From Sphingobacterium faecium (GTDB lineage Bacteria; Bacteroidota; Bacteroidia; Sphingobacteriales; Sphingobacteriaceae), in assembly GCF_003054045.1 (NCBI RefSeq), contig NZ_QBKH01000003.1:372001-436000 (forward strand): a stretch of 64,000 bases of DNA, in the 5' to 3' direction. The notes under the pieces were generated by a model. That model saw only the letters and a list, made by a program, of their open reading frames with translations. It was not told the origin of the DNA and searched no databases. A program made the position numbers and the translations under genes. This document shows, piece by piece, positions 9,202-18,214 of the stretch; position 1 is the first letter of the stretch, and each line of letters opens with the position of its first letter.

Positions 9202-10728
9202 TCAGGGAACAAATTTTCTAATTAAAGGCATTTCTTTCAATTCCTTACGTTCAATTTTTATAATTAACAGGATGTAAGATAGAAATAAGATTGTAGCTAC
9301 GGGCAACCTGGTTAGCATTTGTAAGTTATTACTGAAGGAAAGAGATAGGTGATCAAAGTACATTTTTAGAAGGAAACATATAAGCATCATACACAGATAC
9401 AGGACTATCCTCTTTACTTGATAAGGTATGAAATAAATTTTTTGACCTATTAAATAAGTTAAAATCATCATTGAAGCATAACAAAGTAGAGTAGTCCAGG
9501 CAGCTGCATAAATGCCCCAATGAGGTATAAAGATATAATTACCGACCAACGTTATAATTGTACCAAACACTGTAATATATAATCCCATTTGCATGCGATC
9601 AGTTAATTTATACCAAACAGATAAGTTATAATAAATGCCTAAACAAATATTAGCACATAAAAGGATAGGTACTATATCCAAACCTGAACGGTAAGGTGCA
9701 CCGATCAGATATTGCCAAATGTCAAGATACAGTGCTGAAAAAAGAAATGCCAAAGATAGAATAATTACAAACCACTTCATTACTCTTGCATATACAATAG
9801 GAGCATTAGCCTCTCTTGATTGATTGAAGAAAAATGGTTCAGCAGCCATTTTAAATGCTTGTATAAATAAGGTAATAAATATTGCTAGTTTATAATTTGC
9901 AGCATATATACCTACTACTTTTTGCGCATCGATATTTGCAGGTAGCAGTTTGGCCAACATCTGACGATCCATAACTTCATTTATCATACCAGCCAATCCA
10001 ATAAAAATCATAGGTGCACTGTATTTAAAAAGCTTTATCCATAATTTTATATCTATTTTAAATTTAAAATTCTTCCACTCTGAAAATAGCATAAGAAAAA
10101 CAATAAAATTTTGTAAAATATTCGCAATTAGTAGAAGGCCTATACGATTTTGGTTATTTAACCATTGGATGATCGAATCGTTAAAATTATTTTTATTATT
10201 CTGAGGCAACCATACTAAAAAAAATAATGTGAAGATAATATTAACAATAATACCCGCTAACTTTATTAATGCATATTTCTTTGGTCGATTTTCTTGTCGA
10301 AGTTTAGCAAAAGGTATTGTACACAAGGCATCTAATCCAATCAGACAAAGACACCATAATATGTATTCTGGATGTCCCTCTAGATTCATGAAGTTATTAA
10401 TGGAAACTTTGAAAAATGATAAAATAATTATAAATAAAGCTGTGCTGATTATTATAGAACCGAATGCTGTTTGGAATAGTAATTGGCGGCAAATATTGTG
10501 TTTATTCGAAAATCGGAAATATCCTGTTTCAAATCCATAAGTAAATATGATATTAGTGACTGCTATCCATGAATAAAGTAAACTATAACCACCATAATCG
10601 CGTACACCAGAGGTATCAGCCATTAAATAAGTGAGGATAGGTGTCAATAAATAGTTGAGGAATTTCGCTCCAATACTACTCACTCCGTACCATAGCGTTT
10701 GTCCCGCTAATTCTTTAATCGCCGCCAA
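9202..10728 (-). CDS. Polysaccharide/lipopolysaccharide flippase (Wzx-like)
   Basis: This 508-residue protein with about 12-14 membrane helices resembles the MVF/MATE-type exporters that flip lipid-linked sugar units across the inner membrane. The N-terminal stretch KELAGQTLWYGVSSIGAKFL followed by YLLTPILTYLM is typical of these flippases, as is the GYETGYFRF-type motif after helix 2 (here YGFETGYFRFS). It is normally found inside glycan clusters with glycosyltransferases, but here no such gene is near, so it is an orphan flippase. The assignment to the flippase family is firm; its lipid-linked substrate is unknown. Confidence 0.85.
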   Translation of the reverse strand: MAAIKELAGQTLWYGVSSIGAKFLNYLLTPILTYLMADTSGVRDYGGYSLLYSWIAVTNIIFTYGFETGYFRFSNKHNICRQLLFQTAFGSIIISTALFIIILSFFKVSINNFMNLEGHPEYILWCLCLIGLDALCTIPFAKLRQENRPKKYALIKLAGIIVNIIFTLFFLVWLPQNNKNNFNDSIIQWLNNQNRIGLLLIANILQNFIVFLMLFSEWKNFKFKIDIKLWIKLFKYSAPMIFIGLAGMINEVMDRQMLAKLLPANIDAQKVVGIYAANYKLAIFITLFIQAFKMAAEPFFFNQSREANAPIVYARVMKWFVIILSLAFLFSALYLDIWQYLIGAPYRSGLDIVPILLCANICLGIYYNLSVWYKLTDRMQMGLYITVFGTIITLVGNYIFIPHWGIYAAAWTTLLCYASMMILTYLIGQKIYFIPYQVKRIVLYLCMMLICFLLKMYFDHLSLSFSNNLQMLTRLPVATILFLSYILLIIKIERKELKEMPLIRKFVP

Positions 10729-10931
10729 TAAAATATATTTAAATACAATAATAATAAAACTTTCATAAAAATAGTAACTAGTATTTTTAAGGAATTTCTC
10801 TCATTAAATTAATATATGTATTTTTCTGATTATGTGAATATTTTCTAAAGTACAATACAATCTTTTACTGGATGAATAAAGTAGGCGAATTTTCAATTAA
10901 GCTGTTTCAAGTAATCGATTGTTTTATAGCT

Positions 10932-11371
10932 TTATAATCCGTTTTGAGCACTTTGATTAAGCGATAAAACCCAATCAGTTAAACGATATATCAAAAATTG
11001 AATGGTACTTTTGGCGTCAGCCTGTGAGAGTTTTTTAACCGCTTTTCCTCTTACATAACCACTTCCTTTTAATGAACTGATTGCTAACAATTCTACATGT
11101 AGTTCCTTTGCAAAATTGGTCTCGTAAAAGTCAATATCACTTTCTGAAATATCAGCCTATTTGAGACTGCCGTAATATCCTTTTTTCTATTAATCTTTTT
11201 GAAAAGGTGTATTATTGTTGTGCAAGCCGTTTCTCGTATTTCTATAATGTCGTCTTTTAAAAATTCGGTCAAATTGTAAATACCACTTGGATAACCGTCG
11301 TAGGAAATTTTAGGCAAGGCGTTAATTTTTTCTTCGATGTTATCCTTTGAGGAAAATAAAGTCTTTTTATG
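10932..11371 (-). pseudogene. Frameshifted HEAT-repeat-like protein remnant
   Basis: Two minus-strand frames join into one protein-like reading. The first part (11371 down to about 11155) reads EEKINALPKISYDGYPSGIY and the helical YNLTEFLKDDIIEIRETACT; a frame change near 11155 then leads to ISESDIDFYETNFAKEL, LLAISSLKGSGYVRGKAV and a stop at 10932-10934. The amphipathic repeats suggest HEAT-type helices. There is no ATG at the expected start, so the 5' end is probably also lost. A sequencing error is a possible alternative for the frame change. Confidence 0.45.
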
Positions 11372-11436
11372 TTAAGTCATATGAAGTAATTTACTTCCAA
11401 AACCTGTAAAAACCAAGGATAGAATGGTGCTTTTTA

Positions 11437-11703
11437 CTAATTTGATTTTCTTTTTGTTAATTTCACAAAATAATAAAAAAATAACACAGTCGAGATAAAA
11501 ATAAATATGTCTAGTAAAATGTTGCTAGGTATGAATTCTATGTTGATCGAAGTACCTTGCAGGCCATTATTACTTCCAAATTCTAAGAATAAAAAGGGAA
11601 AGCCTATACCTTTAATTTCAGATGAATAATAGCTGTAGATATTCAATCCAATAAAAAGTAAAACAGGTATTATCCAATACAATCTAGACCTTAAAAAAAT
11701 CAT
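11437..11703 (-). CDS. Small hypothetical membrane protein
   Basis: This protein of 88 residues has an N-terminal membrane helix (LYWIIPVLLFIGLNIYSYY), a short outer loop and a second helix near the C-terminus (LLDIFIFISTVLFFYYFV) followed by a basic tail. It is 13 bases downstream of the minus-strand gene at 11717, so the two are probably co-transcribed. No family is recognised. Confidence 0.55.
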   Translation of the reverse strand: MIFLRSRLYWIIPVLLFIGLNIYSYYSSEIKGIGFPFLFLEFGSNNGLQGTSINIEFIPSNILLDIFIFISTVLFFYYFVKLTKRKSN

Positions 11704-11716
11704 AAAATAGAAGTTA

Positions 11717-12163
11717 TTATACTTTAAATACTAAAATAGATATATAACATACTATACCGCCATATATTTTTATTTTTATATCTAATTCTTTATCAAGATA
11801 GTAATATTTTCCGACTATTCCTCGTACTTCTACACTACCATCCTCATTTGCTGGTAACGCAAAGAAGTTGACATTTTTGCCAAAAGATTCATATGGGTTC
11901 TGATAAAAAACTAAATCCTTTGTTACTAATTTGATGATGGCTTCAGGACTTCTAAATGATAAGGAAGTACTGTTAGATACGCTTAAGTGACCCTTTTCAA
12001 AATGAAATCTTCCAATATTCATAGCAGTCAATTCATATCTGTTATCATACACCTCCTGAAATATATCTTTGTGCTTATGAAAAGGAAATTGAGTTGACTC
12101 TTTTAATAATTCTTTAAATATTGAATCCTTTAGTAAGGATTCGATAAAATTTGACTGTTCCAT
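11717..12163 (-). CDS. Hypothetical protein, co-transcribed with small membrane protein
   Basis: This protein of 148 residues has no signal peptide. I took the ATG giving MEQSNFIESLL; another ATG five codons earlier (12178) is possible. It has a helical N-terminal half and a strand-rich C-terminal half ending in a hydrophobic stretch (YGGIVCYISILVFKV). The family is not recognised. With the small membrane protein behind it and toxin remnants on its other side, an immunity function is possible, but this rests on context alone. Confidence 0.55.
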   Translation of the reverse strand: MEQSNFIESLLKDSIFKELLKESTQFPFHKHKDIFQEVYDNRYELTAMNIGRFHFEKGHLSVSNSTSLSFRSPEAIIKLVTKDLVFYQNPYESFGKNVNFFALPANEDGSVEVRGIVGKYYYLDKELDIKIKIYGGIVCYISILVFKV

Positions 12164-12243
12164 AGTCTCTAATAGCAAGGCAATATTGTTTTAGAATAGG
12201 GATTATTATACTGGATTGTTAAAATTATAAAAAAAATAGATAT

Positions 12244-12844
12244 TTATATTCAAAGTGAATAATTATAGATTTAAAAACTGGTGAAATTGCACTTCGAACT
12301 GTGGCAGGGAATATTAATACATCAGGTAAATTATTTAATGTTGAGTAATCGAAATAATAATTAACTTAATTAAAAAAGAGCATTGGTAAAGGTGCAGATA
12401 TTCTTTCAGGTTCAACGGAAGGTCTTAAAAACTCTCCTAATGTGTCTAAAGTTTTATGCATACAATAAGACCAAGTGCTAGTTATGTTTAGAATAAGTCT
12501 TGAAACCAGTTTTACCAAAGATGTTGAAACAAAATCACTTAAAAAACGTAATGGATTATCAAATGCTATCGCTGTAATTTCAGTTTTTGAATACTTACTC
12601 TCAAAGTGCTCCGTATGCCAAAAACACTTCACTTGCAGTTGTAAGAACTAGCTGAGGAATAATTGTAGGTGGTGTAGGTGGAAGTTGAGGAACCAGTTTG
12701 GGGTGCCTCCGTTGAATTATAGAGGCCCCTGGGGTTATTAGAGGTTCAGTAGTTATAGAAGCAGCTGGAGCTTACGATGGAAGTGAAAAAGGAGCAAAAT
12801 TTGGAGAATGGATTGTAGGTGGTTATTTTGATTTAATGAATTAA
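12244..12844 (+). pseudogene. Decayed C-terminal part of a polymorphic toxin-like protein
   Basis: Several protein-like stretches follow one another on the + strand in shifting frames with stop codons between: IDLKTGEIALRTVAGNINT (around 12265), IGKGADILSGSTEGLKNS (around 12380), then a glycine-rich part (GIIVGGVGGS near 12656) and EAPGVIRGSVVIEAAGAYDG running to GGYFDLMN and a stop at 12842-12844. Glycine-rich alpha segments of this kind are common in the C-terminal regions of secreted toxins. The stop lies 3 bases before the ATG of a probable immunity gene, which is the typical order toxin then immunity. It cannot encode a working protein in this form. Confidence 0.5.
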
Positions 12845-12847
12845 ATT

Positions 12848-13369
12848 ATGGAAATTAAATTATTGAAGGGAAAATTGTTTTTATTTTTCATTGGGAGTTT
12901 TGCATTTTTTTTATTGGGTATTTATACAATTTTATATCCTGATGAAATGTCTACATTTTTAAATCGTCCAATTTTAGCAAGACTGATTGGTATTTTAACA
13001 TTTTTAATGTGCGGCATTCTCATGGTTGTTTTATTGAAGGTTTATTTCAATAAAAAAGGTCTAATAATTAATGAAGAGGGAATAATGGATTATTCCAGTA
13101 TCCTCTCAGGATATCTCATTACATGGAATGAGATTGTTGCAATAAGAAAAGTAAATATTCGTTCTCTTACCATCTTATTGATAGATATTGAAAAACCAAA
13201 CGAATACATTAATCAATTTGGTAGACTTAAGTCATGGTGGTTAAGATTGAGTGCTAATTCATACGGAACGCCAATATCTTTGTCTTCTTATTTTTTAGAC
13301 TGCAAAACTGATGAATTAGAGATCTATATAAGAGATGCTTATCAGAAATATAAAAGTAAAGAAATTTAA
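12848..13369 (+). CDS. STM3941-like two-helix membrane protein, probable immunity protein
   Basis: This 173-residue protein begins with two membrane helices (KLFLFFIGSFAFFLLGIYTI and RLIGILTFLMCGILMVVLL) and then has a cytoplasmic PH-like beta domain with the motif NEEGIMDYSSILSGYLITWN. The layout matches the STM3941 family, recognised here from memory. It starts directly after a decayed toxin-like gene, so it is probably the surviving immunity partner. The frame is intact while the toxin is not, which would fit selection for protection against relatives that still carry the toxin. Confidence 0.7.
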   Translation: MEIKLLKGKLFLFFIGSFAFFLLGIYTILYPDEMSTFLNRPILARLIGILTFLMCGILMVVLLKVYFNKKGLIINEEGIMDYSSILSGYLITWNEIVAIRKVNIRSLTILLIDIEKPNEYINQFGRLKSWWLRLSANSYGTPISLSSYFLDCKTDELEIYIRDAYQKYKSKEI

Positions 13370-13711
13370 ATTTATAGTATTGCTATTTAGAATAATGATT
13401 TTGGTGTGAAAAAAATCTTGGTCAACCCCTGAAGAACTACAAAAATATCTAAAAGATTTATGCAGTCGATCATCGAGGAATATTCTCTATTGATAATAGG
13501 AGTATTAAGTTAGAAATTGATGGCAATGAAATTTTTGTAGGGACTGGTTTATATAAAAAATACTATCGGTCATTTTTTATATGAAGCGATGATACTGAAA
13601 TACATTAGTACGATCCAAAATCTAGGGGATTTATAAGATTTTAATTTATGAATATAGAAAGTATCTAATTGCTGGGGGCTGTTAAGAATTTAGTATTTTG
13701 GTTTTCAAGGG
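13370..13711. other. Non-coding stretch with a short gene remnant
   Basis: Between 13422 and 13584 the + strand reads STPEELQKYLKD and, after one frame change, AVDHRGIFSIDNRSIKLE and VGTGLYKKYYRSFFI with a stop. It looks like the remnant of a short gene, unidentified. Nothing else was seen. Confidence 0.35.
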
Positions 13712-13786
13712 TTTGAAACGTAAAAGGAATGAAGGAAATTCCTTTTACGTTTCAAAAAAATTCTTCCGGAGTTTTAGTACCCGGTA
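13712..13786. repeat. 19-bp hairpin and dispersed repeat (copy A)
   Basis: The arms 13712-13730 and 13738-13756 are exact complements (TTTGAAACGTAAAAGGAAT) around a 7-base loop. The sequence from 13721 to about 13776, with AAAAGGAATGAAGG and TTCTTCCGGAGTTTTAGTA, recurs in similar form at about 60626-60683 (AAAAGGAATGAAGG, then TTCTTCCGAAGTTTTAGTA). In copy B the same bases encode the C-terminus of a minus-strand membrane protein. Confidence 0.6.
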
Positions 13787-14396
13787 AAGTTCCCTGTTTT
13801 TGAAGCCTTCCCATTTTGGTATTTGTTATATATCATCTCTATAACAAAATAGAAACTATAATATGTTCTATTTCATTTGTTATATAGTTATAATATGAGT
13901 GAACTGAAGCAAAAGAAATATAAATTTCATGAACCAAGTGTAAGCCTCAAATAATCTATAAATTTCACAAAAATTAAGATGTTAAATTATTCTGTTTTAT
14001 AGGCTTTTGATATCCTTTACAGTATTGATCCTCATAACTCGTTAAATTAGTACCGTTTGTAGCTACAAATATATATACTTGAGAGGAACGGATTTGTTAG
14101 ATTGTGGTGATATTACAGCACATATGGCCTTTTTTACTGATGGTAGTCATCACTCAATTTTCAAGTATTGTTCATTTTTATAATTGGATTTTATACGTAG
14201 TAAGGACACTCGGGCAAAGTATCTGCTATAATATTTATATTTCTCCATAATTTCAATTGCTTGGGGAAGGAGTGAAATCTGTCCATGTTTTATTTTTCGC
14301 AAAACTAATTATCCCTGAGCTGTGAAAAAAAACTATATTTAAATAAATTTTTACACAACAAAATCTTTATTTAAAACTGTCTATTATTTTCATATT
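13787..14396. other. AT-rich stretch, no gene seen
   Basis: No open frame of interest. An imperfect inverted repeat lies around 13840-13890 (CTATAACAAAATAGAA against TTCTATTTCATTTGTTATATAG). The promoter of the lipoprotein gene at 14397 should lie in the last 100 bases but I could not place a clear -7 box. Confidence 0.35.
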
Positions 14397-15347
14397 ATGA
14401 AACCTGTTTTAACGCTGTTTATATTCATTGCAATGCTGATATCCTCCTGTAGTAAGGATAGACCGGAACCTGAAATTCCTAAAACCAAACTTGAAACAAT
14501 ATCGGATGAAATCCGGACCAAATACATTGAAATATTACCCGAGCTGCGAAATTTCCGAATCATATTACAGGATTATAATGCAATACGGGACTACATAATA
14601 CTTTATGGTAGTAACGACACTAAAATTTTTGTAGCTTATCTTGATCAGAAGCACAGGACGGTAAAATACAAGAAGATCATAGATGCTCCAGGAGAACTTA
14701 CTTCCAAGTTTTTGGTACAGCGTATAGGTGTTTCTGCCGGCAATCAGGAGGAAAACCATTCTGCTACGATCTATTTAGGACAAAAAACAAATTTTGATCA
14801 AGAAAGTTCCGAGCAGGAAGACAAGAGTATCGGCGCAGTGATTATATTCCCTAAAGAACGAGAGCTTTCTCACGTATTGGTTTCATTAAACGGGCCCCAA
14901 AAATTACCTCCCTATTTTTCTGAGATCAGATTCACGCATGATAAGCTCTATTACTGCACCTCGCAAAAGGTATATATGGTGAATAAGGCTAACCTACAAT
15001 TACAATATTCAGGTGCTGTTGTTGAACTATTACTTGAAGAAGAACCTATCCGGTCATATTATTTTGAGGATGCCCGGGTTGTCGTGCTCTATCGTGTGGA
15101 GCCAGGAAAACTTATTGTTGAATGCGGTGATATTTCCAATAATAATTTTAAGAAATTATGGAAACATGAATTACTTGATTGGCAACCTGTAAAAGGTGAA
15201 ATTAAACGTTCAGATTACACATTTGGGGATGATCAGGATACTGTCTTTTTACAATACACTTCTTTTGGCAATCGCTATGAAAATGGATCGTTAGTAGAAT
15301 ACTCGGAGAAAGAGTTATATCGCTACAGCAAAGATAGGGGTAGATAG
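14397..15347 (+). CDS. Hypothetical lipoprotein, possible beta-propeller
   Basis: This 316-residue protein has a signal peptide with lipobox ISSC (Cys18) and so should be a lipoprotein of the cell envelope. The mature part is rich in short beta-strands of the type DYIILYGSNDTKIFVAYLDQ and FTHDKLYYCTSQKVYMVN, as in propeller-like proteins, but I recognise no family. It is a single gene between a non-coding stretch and a truncated transposase gene. Full-length and intact by appearance. Confidence 0.7.
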   Translation: MKPVLTLFIFIAMLISSCSKDRPEPEIPKTKLETISDEIRTKYIEILPELRNFRIILQDYNAIRDYIILYGSNDTKIFVAYLDQKHRTVKYKKIIDAPGELTSKFLVQRIGVSAGNQEENHSATIYLGQKTNFDQESSEQEDKSIGAVIIFPKERELSHVLVSLNGPQKLPPYFSEIRFTHDKLYYCTSQKVYMVNKANLQLQYSGAVVELLLEEEPIRSYYFEDARVVVLYRVEPGKLIVECGDISNNNFKKLWKHELLDWQPVKGEIKRSDYTFGDDQDTVFLQYTSFGNRYENGSLVEYSEKELYRYSKDRGR

Positions 15348-15399
15348 TTTGATCATAATTGCTTTATGTAATTAATTTTTTAAGCAAACCACAAAAATT

Positions 15400-15705
15400 A
15401 TGTTAGCCCATTCAAAAACCGTACTTATTGACCCTACCAACGATGAAGGATTCAAACGATTATTCGGACACAAGATCAACCTAATCAATTTTCTTAACAT
15501 CATCTTTCGCAGTCGTAAGACCCTCACAGATCTTACGTATCTAGATACTGCACGCATCGTTTCGGCTGAAGACATTGGCAAAGTTATGTTTGACCTTGTT
15601 GTCCAGCGCAGTACAGGCGAGGAGATCATCATCGAGATGCAGACCAGTACATATACCAATCTTAAAAAGCGTATGCTTTACTATGCCAACAAGGTTATTC
15701 TCTGA
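15400..15705 (+). pseudogene. Rpn/PDDEXK-family transposase, 3'-truncated copy
   Basis: The 101 residues match the N-terminal part of the PD-(D/E)XK nuclease transposase family (Rpn type): IDPTNDEGFKRLFGHKINL, LTDLTYLDTARI and the catalytic region MFDLVVQRSTGEEIIIEMQT with the E-x-Q of the nuclease core. It is about 80% identical by eye to the copy at 38262. Family members are about 280-320 residues, so two thirds are lost: homology to the other copy stops abruptly after ANKVI, and a stop codon follows. An RHS-toxin remnant begins 80 bases later, so the break is probably the result of a deletion or insertion. Confidence 0.75.
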
Positions 15706-15782
15706 TAAGCGTAAGACCTGTTTCTTTTCGTATTCGCGCATCACTAGTATTTCCATAATCAAGACTAGTGCTGCCGAATTAG

Positions 15783-16064
15783 GTTTCGCTTAGTCCCCAT
15801 CAATACTCTGCGAATAATCCAGTAAAGATGATTGATCAAGGCGGAATGTTATTGAGAGATTGCCTTAACTCAGTTCGGTAAGTAGCGATATGGATATATA
15901 TATACGGAAAAATATATGAAGTTCAATTTGATAATGTTGATGGTTGGCATGGTTACCCTATTCCCTATTCAGATATGAAAGATGGAAGTGGTAGTATGGT
16001 TAGAGGTTGGTTAAAAGATGGTTTTATGACTACTTCAGAATACAAAAAAATTGATAAAAAATAA
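15783..16064 (+). pseudogene. RHS-repeat toxin remnant: core end plus C-terminal toxin tail
   Basis: The frame starting at 15783 reads SLSPHQYSANNPVKMIDQGG. This is the conserved end of the RHS-repeat core, normally YxxNNPxxxxDPxG, after which the variable toxin domain begins. A stop follows at 15879, and the same frame then continues with KIYEVQFDNVDGWHGYPIPY and MVRGWLKDGFMTTSEYKKID, ending at 16064. So the core's last motif and the toxin's C-terminal end are joined with most of the toxin missing. An intact immunity-like gene starts 9 bases later. Confidence 0.65.
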
Positions 16065-16073
16065 GTAAAAAAA

Positions 16074-16577
16074 ATGAATTGTGGTAAATTGTATTTTCAT
16101 CTTGAAAGGAAAGAAAGTCCTTACAAAGAAGAGCTGCCTACCAATGAAGTTTGGGGTATCATACGACTATGTTATGAATTAAATAATATAGTAGAATATA
16201 TTCTTGACTGGCAGTGGGATATTACTGAAGTTGCAGAGTGGTTTGATGATGCTGAGGATTTATTAGCTGTCAAAAATTTAGATGTCTTGAATGATGAAGA
16301 TAAATCCATTTCTGAATTGCGAGATCTCGGTTACGAGCGATCGTTTTTCTTTAATCAAGAGGAAATGTTGTCATATCATGAGGATTTGGATACGTATTTT
16401 TCTGACTTTAAATTTCATTTGAGGGGCACACCTACACCTACGTATTACATTGGACTGAATAACGGAGAAGGTGAGTTATCCTATTTTTGTCGACAACAAA
16501 AAGTATATAAACGATACTGTTTTAACATGGATGAGTTTCTTAAGAGTACAAAAAAAACTTTATTGAAGTTTCGATAG
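16074..16577 (+). CDS. Probable immunity protein next to RHS-toxin remnant
   Basis: This 167-residue acidic soluble protein has no signal peptide or membrane helix. It includes a Trp/Asp-rich stretch (EYILDWQWDITEVAEWFDDA) and ends in a basic tail (KSTKKTLLKFR). I recognise no named family. It is assigned as an immunity protein from position: it begins 9 bases after the end of an RHS toxin tail, the usual toxin-immunity order. It remains intact although the toxin is broken. A terminator hairpin follows 28 bases after the stop. Confidence 0.65.
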   Translation: MNCGKLYFHLERKESPYKEELPTNEVWGIIRLCYELNNIVEYILDWQWDITEVAEWFDDAEDLLAVKNLDVLNDEDKSISELRDLGYERSFFFNQEEMLSYHEDLDTYFSDFKFHLRGTPTPTYYIGLNNGEGELSYFCRQQKVYKRYCFNMDEFLKSTKKTLLKFR

Positions 16578-16605
16578 TTTTATTTATAAAAATCTCACAA
16601 ACTTT

Positions 16606-16651
16606 ATAAAAAAGGGTTCGGTTGTACCCATTATAACTGAACCCTTTTTAT
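16606..16651 (+). terminator. Terminator after the immunity gene
   Basis: The arms ATAAAAAAGGGTTCGGTT (16606-16623) and AACTGAACCCTTTTTAT (16635-16651) pair with one G-T pair, and the right arm ends in a T-run. It can work in both directions. Confidence 0.8.
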
Positions 16652-16955
16652 AAAATTCAGAGTTGATTTTGATATTGGAATTAATGATACCGTCCGTTAA
16701 TGCTAGTATTGAGGATATGTTCTCAATTATAGATTTCGGATAAAGGGGTTCATCGTAGCAAAGGTATCACCAACAGTATCATTGGTCTCTCTTTAAACTT
16801 TTCTCTCTAGCTTTAACCTATCACCAAATTTAATATATACTTGTAATATGGTCAAGCCCAAATTGTGTATTGGCATTGTGCATTTGGTGATATATCTTTT
16901 ATAATCAGTACATCAATTTCATCAGCACCTGTTCTAAACTTAATGCATCGTTGGT
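16652..16955. other. Non-coding stretch, nothing recognised
   Basis: I found no coding frame or repeat of note here. Confidence 0.35.
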
Positions 16956-17111
16956 TTATTCATTCGTTTTTGTTTTATAGGTATTTATAAGCTCACTATG
17001 TTTGGCTACCTGAGGTAGTTCACTGAAAAAAATAAAGAAAAATGGAATGAGGCAGATGATTAAGTACACCAGTTTCATCATGCCACCCACAGGCAAGTGG
17101 TTGCCGTACAT
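16956..17111 (-). CDS. Small single-helix membrane protein (51 aa)
   Basis: This short gene encodes MYGNHLPVGGMMKLVYLIIC, then a very hydrophobic stretch (LIPFFFIFF) and a polar tail ending in KTKTNE. It predicts one membrane helix with a short N-terminal part, or a shorter protein starting at MMKLVY. It lies among non-coding DNA and has no recognised family. The clean helix-plus-tail layout and the uninterrupted frame support it, but the length leaves doubt. Confidence 0.42.
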   Translation of the reverse strand: MYGNHLPVGGMMKLVYLIICLIPFFFIFFSELPQVAKHSELINTYKTKTNE

Positions 17112-17375
17112 AATTCAAAAATGAATTGTTAATTTTAATCTTTAGGATGGATTTTACAATATGATAGTGAATCAATCGACATGATAATACACCCTCAAAG
17201 TAATTTAAAAACTAGTTATGCTTAGAATCGATCCTTGTTTTTGCTTTTTAGAATGATCACGCAGATGTGGAGGTAAAATTAATTGGAGAAATATTTTTTG
17301 GCAATATTGCAGGTTTATGTATTAAATGCCAATCATTACGCGATCATAGAATGATTTTGGATGGGAGGTTTAAAT

Positions 17376-17418
17376 GCAAAAAAAAATGTAGTTAATTAGC
17401 ATTTAGCTAATTACTACA
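17376..17418 (-). terminator. Terminator of the cold-shock gene
   Basis: Read on the minus strand, TGTAGTAATTAGC (17406-17418) pairs with GCTAATTAACTACA (17387-17400) and is followed by a run of nine T (17378-17386 as A on the + strand). It lies 39 bases after the stop of the cold-shock gene. Confidence 0.8.
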
Positions 17419-17456
17419 TCAAAAATAACAAGAATTAGAATAATTCTCGAATTCTT

Positions 17457-17651
17457 TTATCTTGCTATGCGCACATTGAATGCGTTAACACCTTTTTGAC
17501 CGTTTTCTACTTCGTAAGTAACACTTTCGTTTTCGCGAATGTCATCCATTAAACCAGTTGAATGTACAAATACGTCCTGACCACCGTTTGCTGGTGTAAT
17601 AAAACCGAAACCTTTGGTAACGTTGAAGAATTTTACTGTTCCTTGTTGCAT
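17457..17651 (-). CDS. Cold-shock protein (CspA family)
   Basis: This 64-residue single-domain cold-shock protein binds single-stranded nucleic acid and acts as RNA chaperone in the cytoplasm. The RNA-binding motifs are both present: RNP1 as KGFGFI (residues 13-18) and RNP2 as VFVHST (27-32). The length is right for the family. It stands alone with its own terminator. The long untranslated stretch before it is typical of cold-shock mRNAs, whose leader folds in a temperature-dependent way, though no specific cold box was identified. Confidence 0.95.
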   Translation of the reverse strand: MQQGTVKFFNVTKGFGFITPANGGQDVFVHSTGLMDDIRENESVTYEVENGQKGVNAFNVRIAR

Positions 17652-18214
17652 TATATTATTGTTTTTATTGAAAATTATTTAAATCTGAACTTTTGTAAAG
17701 TCATCCAATATGACTTACAGAAGTTAATCGATCTGCTAGAAAGAAAAAGGAGGTGTGTAATTTGAAGGTTGATTGGAGTCAAGCTCTAAGAGTACTGCGC
17801 ACTTTTTATGAATAACAAAAATTAGCAATCGATAGGTGAAGAAAAGCAAGATAGGAAATACCTACTATCTTTAACATCCCACAATCATGCTTGATTCTAT
17901 CACAAAGGTAAGTGAAAATTATTTATAATCAAAATATTTTTTCAAAAAGAATCAATTTTTATTTTTTGTAAAATATTAGAACTGTTGCTCAATAATTAGT
18001 TTAAATTTCAAATTACACATGAGCGTAGTAAGCTAAGTTCGGCATTGACCTGTGCGGATATTATTGAGATCAGATGAAGTTATCGAACTTGAGATAAAAT
18101 AAGGTATTTTGATCATCGCAATGTAGTAGAGTGATCTTTTTTGGATCTCACTATAATTCTTTTTAATATTTTCAAGCTGATGAAACAAAATTGAACTTCA
18201 TAGATACCAAGTAT
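17652..18214. other. Leader of the cold-shock gene and non-coding DNA
   Basis: No gene is visible. The part nearest 17652 is the probable 5' leader and promoter region of the minus-strand cold-shock gene. A stretch AAAAAGGAGGTGTGTAA at about 17744-17760 looks like a ribosome-binding motif on the + strand but no plausible gene follows it. Confidence 0.4.

Noticed and set aside
12366..12632. Minus-strand open frame of 88 codons
   Set aside because: It is the shadow of the decayed toxin-like gene on the + strand, whose residues make better protein sense.
17744..17765. Ribosome-binding motif AAAGGAGG on the + strand
   Set aside because: No plausible coding frame follows within the required distance.
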